Position numbers and translations under genes: made by a program | Assembly (NCBI GenBank): GCA_016185145.1 | Contig: JACPOB010000080.1 | Location: 1-64,000, forward strand | Source of the DNA: Rhodospirillales bacterium | GTDB lineage: Bacteria > Pseudomonadota > Alphaproteobacteria > Reyranellales > Reyranellaceae | Direction of reading: 5' to 3' | DNA: 64,000 bases | Notes under the pieces: generated by a model | Database searches by the model: none | What the model saw: only the letters and a program-made list of their open reading frames with translations | What the model was told of the DNA's origin: nothing | Shown here: positions 61,209-64,000 of the stretch, piece by piece | How the letters are laid out: the number at the start of each line of letters is the position of its first letter | Position numbering within the stretch: position 1 is the stretch's first letter

Positions 61209-62087
61209 ATGACAACGCCACCTTCATTTGACATGGTCCCTCCCATGCGGTTGGTCAGTTTTCGCCATGCGGACGCAGCCAAGATTGGCGCGGTCGTCGA
61301 TGGTGGCATCGTCGATCTGTCGGGACGAACCTCGTCGCGTTGGCGGAGCCTGCGCGATGCCATCGCTGCCAAGGCGTTGCCGGCGCTCGCCGCTGCCGCC
61401 AAGGGCGCGAAGGCCGATCTCTCCTTCGAAGAAGTCGAGCTCAGCCCCGTCATTCCCAACCCCGACAAGATCCTCTGCATCGGCCTCAACTATGCGAGCC
61501 ATGTCGGCGAGGTCGGCCGCCAGCTCCCGACGGTGCCCAGCGTCTTCTCCCGCCTGCACAACACCCTGGTGCCGCACGGCGGCAGCATCGTGCGACCGCG
61601 CGCCTCGATCGACTTCGACTTCGAGGGCGAGCTCGCCGTCGTGATCGGCGAACGCTGCCGGCACGTGCCGCGCGCCAGCGCGCTGTCGGTCGTGGCGGGC
61701 TACACCTGCTTCCTCGACGGCAGCGTGCGCGACTTCCAGAAGCATTCGGTGACGGCCGGCAAGAACTTCCCGGCGACCGGACCGCTCGGCCCCTGGCTGG
61801 TCACGTCGGACGTGATCTCCGATCCGCAGCGTCTCGAGCTCACGACTCGGCTGAACGGCAGCGTGGTGCAGCACGACACGACCGATCACATGATCTTCGA
61901 CGTCGCCACCATCATCGAATATCTCTCGACCGTGACGTGGCTGGAGCCGGGCGACGTCATCGCCACCGGCACGCCCGACGGCGTCGGTCTGGGCCGCAAG
62001 CCGCCGCTCTGGATGAAGGCCGGCGACAAGGTCGAGGTCGAGATCTCCGGCATCGGGGTGTTAGGCGTAAATGTCGTCGACGAGTGA
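61209..62087 (+). CDS. Fumarylacetoacetate hydrolase-family protein
   Basis: A 292-residue protein of the FAH superfamily (2-keto-4-pentenoate hydratase/isomerase type). It has ILCIGLNYASHVGEVGR, the metal-binding region IDFDFEGELAVVIGERCRHV, GYTCFLDGSVRDFQKHSVTAGKNFPATGPLGPWLV and the C-terminal TGTPDGVGLGRKPPLWMKAGD. These enzymes cleave or decarboxylate beta-diketo acids in aromatic and sugar-acid breakdown. The start at 61209 has a GAGAG site; ATG 61245 (MRLVSFRH) is an alternative that fits the family N-terminus. It overlaps the next MFS gene by 17 bases. Confidence 0.87.
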   Translation: MTTPPSFDMVPPMRLVSFRHADAAKIGAVVDGGIVDLSGRTSSRWRSLRDAIAAKALPALAAAAKGAKADLSFEEVELSPVIPNPDKILCIGLNYASHVGEVGRQLPTVPSVFSRLHNTLVPHGGSIVRPRASIDFDFEGELAVVIGERCRHVPRASALSVVAGYTCFLDGSVRDFQKHSVTAGKNFPATGPLGPWLVTSDVISDPQRLELTTRLNGSVVQHDTTDHMIFDVATIIEYLSTVTWLEPGDVIATGTPDGVGLGRKPPLWMKAGDKVEVEISGIGVLGVNVVDE

Positions 62088-63312
62088 GCAACTGCGCGCG
62101 GCCGCTGGCTCAGAGGCCAGCTGGGGCCGCGACGCCAAGGTGATCGGCCTGATCTCGGCGGCGCATTTCACCAGCCACGTCCATCTGATGCTGCTGCCGC
62201 CGATCTTCGGCCCGGTGCGCGAGGCCTTCGGCGTCTCCTATATCGAGATCGGCATCGCGCTGACTGCCTACAACGTCATCTCGGCCGCCCTGCAGACGCC
62301 GGCCGGCTTCCTGGTCGACCGCATCGGCCCGCGCGCCATGCTGACGAGCGGCTTGCTGCTGGCCGCCATGGCGCTGCTGGTCGCGGCCCTGCTGCCGCAT
62401 TACTGGATTTTCGTGGTGGCCTACGCCTTCCTCGGCCTCGCCAACACTGTCTATCACCCGGCCGACTATTCCATCCTGTCGGCCACGATCGACGAGAAGC
62501 GCATCGGCAAGGCCTTCTCGATCCACAATTTCGCGGGCTTCTTCGGCTCGGGCGTGACGCCGGCGATGGTGCTGACCATCGCCGCGGTCTGGGGCTGGCA
62601 AGGCGCGTTCCTGGCCGCGGCGGCGCTCGCGATCGTGTCGGCGACACTGCTGATCGTGGCGGGCGGCATCCTGCCCAGAACCGTGCGGCTGCCCAAGAAC
62701 GCCCGTCCGGGCGCCAAGGTCGGGCTGGAGCTGCTGCTGAGCGGCCCGGTGCTGCGCAACCTCCTTTTCTTCGTCTGCATCGCCATGGCCAACGGCGGCA
62801 TCCAGACCTTCTCGGTCGTGGCGCTGGGCTCCCTGCACGACACGCCGGCCGCCGTCGCCAACATGGGCCTCTCGGGCTTCCTGCTGTTCAGCGCCGCCGG
62901 CGTCCTTGTGGGCGGCATCATCGCCGACCGCACGCCGCACCACGAATGGGTGGCGGCGGTGGGCTTTTCCTTCACCTCTGCGATGGCGATCCTGCTGGGC
63001 TGGGTCGACATGCCGTCGGCCATCCTGATCTTCGTGATGTCGCTGGGCGGCCTCCTGAACGGCGTCATCCAGCCGTCGCGCGACATGATGGTCCGCGCCG
63101 TCACGCCGGTCGGCTCGTTCGGCAAGGTGTTCGGCTTCGTCTCGACCGGCTTCAACCTCGGCGGCATGGTGGCGCCGCTGCTCTACGGATGGCTGATGGA
63201 CCGCGGCCAGCCGCAGATGATCTTCGCCATCGTCACCGGTTTCATCATCCTGGCGCTGCTGACCGCCATCACCCGCCGCAAGCCGCAGACTGCCGCATCA
63301 TGGACGCGTTGA
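62071..63312 (+). CDS. Major facilitator superfamily transporter
   Basis: A 413-residue membrane protein with about twelve helices. N-terminal SAAHFTSHVHLMLLPPIFGPVREAFGVSYIEIG and the loop FLVDRIGPRAMLTSG are MFS features; RDMMVRAVTPVGSFGKVFGFVSTGFNLGG lies near helix 10. It resembles carriers often annotated as MFS sugar or carboxylate transporters such as fosmidomycin-resistance-like proteins. It overlaps the FAH gene by 17 bases and the nitroreductase gene by 13 bases, so the three are tightly coupled and likely handle one compound. Confidence 0.88.
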   Translation: MSSTSEQLRAAAGSEASWGRDAKVIGLISAAHFTSHVHLMLLPPIFGPVREAFGVSYIEIGIALTAYNVISAALQTPAGFLVDRIGPRAMLTSGLLLAAMALLVAALLPHYWIFVVAYAFLGLANTVYHPADYSILSATIDEKRIGKAFSIHNFAGFFGSGVTPAMVLTIAAVWGWQGAFLAAAALAIVSATLLIVAGGILPRTVRLPKNARPGAKVGLELLLSGPVLRNLLFFVCIAMANGGIQTFSVVALGSLHDTPAAVANMGLSGFLLFSAAGVLVGGIIADRTPHHEWVAAVGFSFTSAMAILLGWVDMPSAILIFVMSLGGLLNGVIQPSRDMMVRAVTPVGSFGKVFGFVSTGFNLGGMVAPLLYGWLMDRGQPQMIFAIVTGFIILALLTAITRRKPQTAASWTR

Positions 63313-64000
63313 CCCCGACCGATACCCAGAAGAAGGGCACCCAGGGCAAGCAGGCGGCACTCGCCCGCCGCTACGGCGCCGCCGTCCCGCCGGCGGGCCC
63401 GTGGAACGAGACCATCGCCAGCCTGCTCGACCACCGCTCGGTGCGCGGCTTCCTGTCCGAACCCGTACCGCCCGGTACCCTGGAAACCCTGATCGCCGCC
63501 GCCCAGTCGGCCGCCACCAGCTCCAACATGCAGCTGTGGTCGGCGATCGCCGTGACCGACCCGGCCACGCGCAAGGCGCTGGCCGCGATCGCCGGCAACC
63601 AGAAGCACATCGAGCAGTGCCCGCTCTATATCGCCTTCATCGCCGACATGTCGCGCAACGAGCGCATGTCGCAGGCCGAGCAGGTGACCTTCGAGAACCT
63701 GCCCTATCTCGAGACCTTCATGGTGGCCTGCATCGATGCCGCCCTGGCCGCCCAGAATGCCGTGGTCGCGGCCGAATCGCTGGGGCTGCGCACCGTCTAT
63801 ATCGGCGCCATGCGCAACGACCCGGCGCGGGTTCACGAGCTGCTGGGCCTGCCGCCGAAAGCCTTCGTCGTGTTCGGCCTGTGCGTCGGCTATGCCGATC
63901 CCACGTCGAAGAACGAGGTCAAGCCGCGCCTGCCGCAATCGACCGTGCTGCATCACGAGCGCTACGACGCGGGGCCCGAGACCCGCGACCGCCTCGCCTA
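63300..64000 (+). CDS. NfsA-like NADPH-dependent nitroreductase (3' end outside window)
   Basis: An ATG at 63300 opens a frame of 233 codons that is still open at the window edge. After a lysine-rich start it has LLDHRSVRGFLSEPVPPGTLETLIAAAQSAATSSNMQLWSAIAV, the FMN-binding N-terminal region of the nitroreductase family. Later it has AALAAQNAVVAAESLGLRTVYIGAMRNDPARVHELLGLP and VVFGLCVGYAD, typical of the NfsA/FRP branch. Such flavoenzymes reduce nitro compounds or flavins with NADPH. It overlaps the MFS gene by 13 bases. Confidence 0.85.
   Translation, partial: MDALTPTDTQKKGTQGKQAALARRYGAAVPPAGPWNETIASLLDHRSVRGFLSEPVPPGTLETLIAAAQSAATSSNMQLWSAIAVTDPATRKALAAIAGNQKHIEQCPLYIAFIADMSRNERMSQAEQVTFENLPYLETFMVACIDAALAAQNAVVAAESLGLRTVYIGAMRNDPARVHELLGLPPKAFVVFGLCVGYADPTSKNEVKPRLPQSTVLHHERYDAGPETRDRLA

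Overview
The window is about 64 kb of GC-rich bacterial DNA, densely packed with ABC transporters, LysR/TetR/MocR regulators, CoA and amine catabolism enzymes, luciferase-like monooxygenases and a Bug/TctC-type solute-binding protein. Gene content, codon use and the many intergenic palindromes suggest a free-living soil or freshwater alphaproteobacterium (Reyranella- or Bradyrhizobium-like). This is inferred from style; no rRNA or marker gene is present. I found no tRNA, rRNA, IS element, phage or CRISPR array.

Layout. 0-7.4 kb: a tail of an upstream gene, a small membrane protein, and a LysR-linked pair whose second gene carries an in-frame UGA followed by a SECIS-like hairpin (a UGSC-family selenoprotein). 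Then come an SsuD-like monooxygenase, a gamma-glutamyltransferase, a CBS protein and a small gene broken by an amber codon. 7.4-13 kb: a complete dipeptide/oligopeptide ABC transporter. 13-19.6 kb: a serine hydrolase, a class III adenylate cyclase and a complete carbohydrate-type ABC transporter. 19.7-29.8 kb (minus strand): a nucleoside locus with binding protein, double ATPase, two permeases, cytidine deaminase, purine nucleoside phosphorylase, thymidine phosphorylase, a phytanoyl-CoA-type dioxygenase, adenosine deaminase and an exported acid phosphatase. A dihydropyrimidinase is divergent from it. Together these could dephosphorylate nucleotides outside the membrane, import nucleosides and degrade them.

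31.7-38.7 kb: carboxymuconolactone decarboxylase-like protein, aldehyde dehydrogenase, monooxygenase, a frameshifted sorbosone-dehydrogenase-like gene, a uronate-dehydrogenase-like gene, and a LysR/pirin pair around a palindromic operator. 38.8-44.1 kb: a single-chain HcnA-HcnB-HcnC-like amine dehydrogenase, a DMT exporter and a MocR regulator. 44.1-49.6 kb: a deleted amidohydrolase, monooxygenase, SDR, VapBC and an amidase. 49.6-54.8 kb: a TetR-controlled acyl-CoA ligase and carboxyltransferase, divergent from a Bug binding protein and a free biotin carrier. 54.8-64 kb: acetyltransferase, MFS transporter, a sulfatase that has lost its catalytic segment, then a hydrolase, glycosylase-like protein, racemase-like protein, FAH hydrolase, MFS and nitroreductase run.

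Two themes run through the window. First, at least six families of palindromic intergenic repeats recur, some supplying stop codons or C-termini of genes. Second, four genes are disrupted (one amber, one frameshift, two internal deletions), which points either to ongoing gene decay or to assembly errors. There is no gene-free stretch longer than 300 bases.
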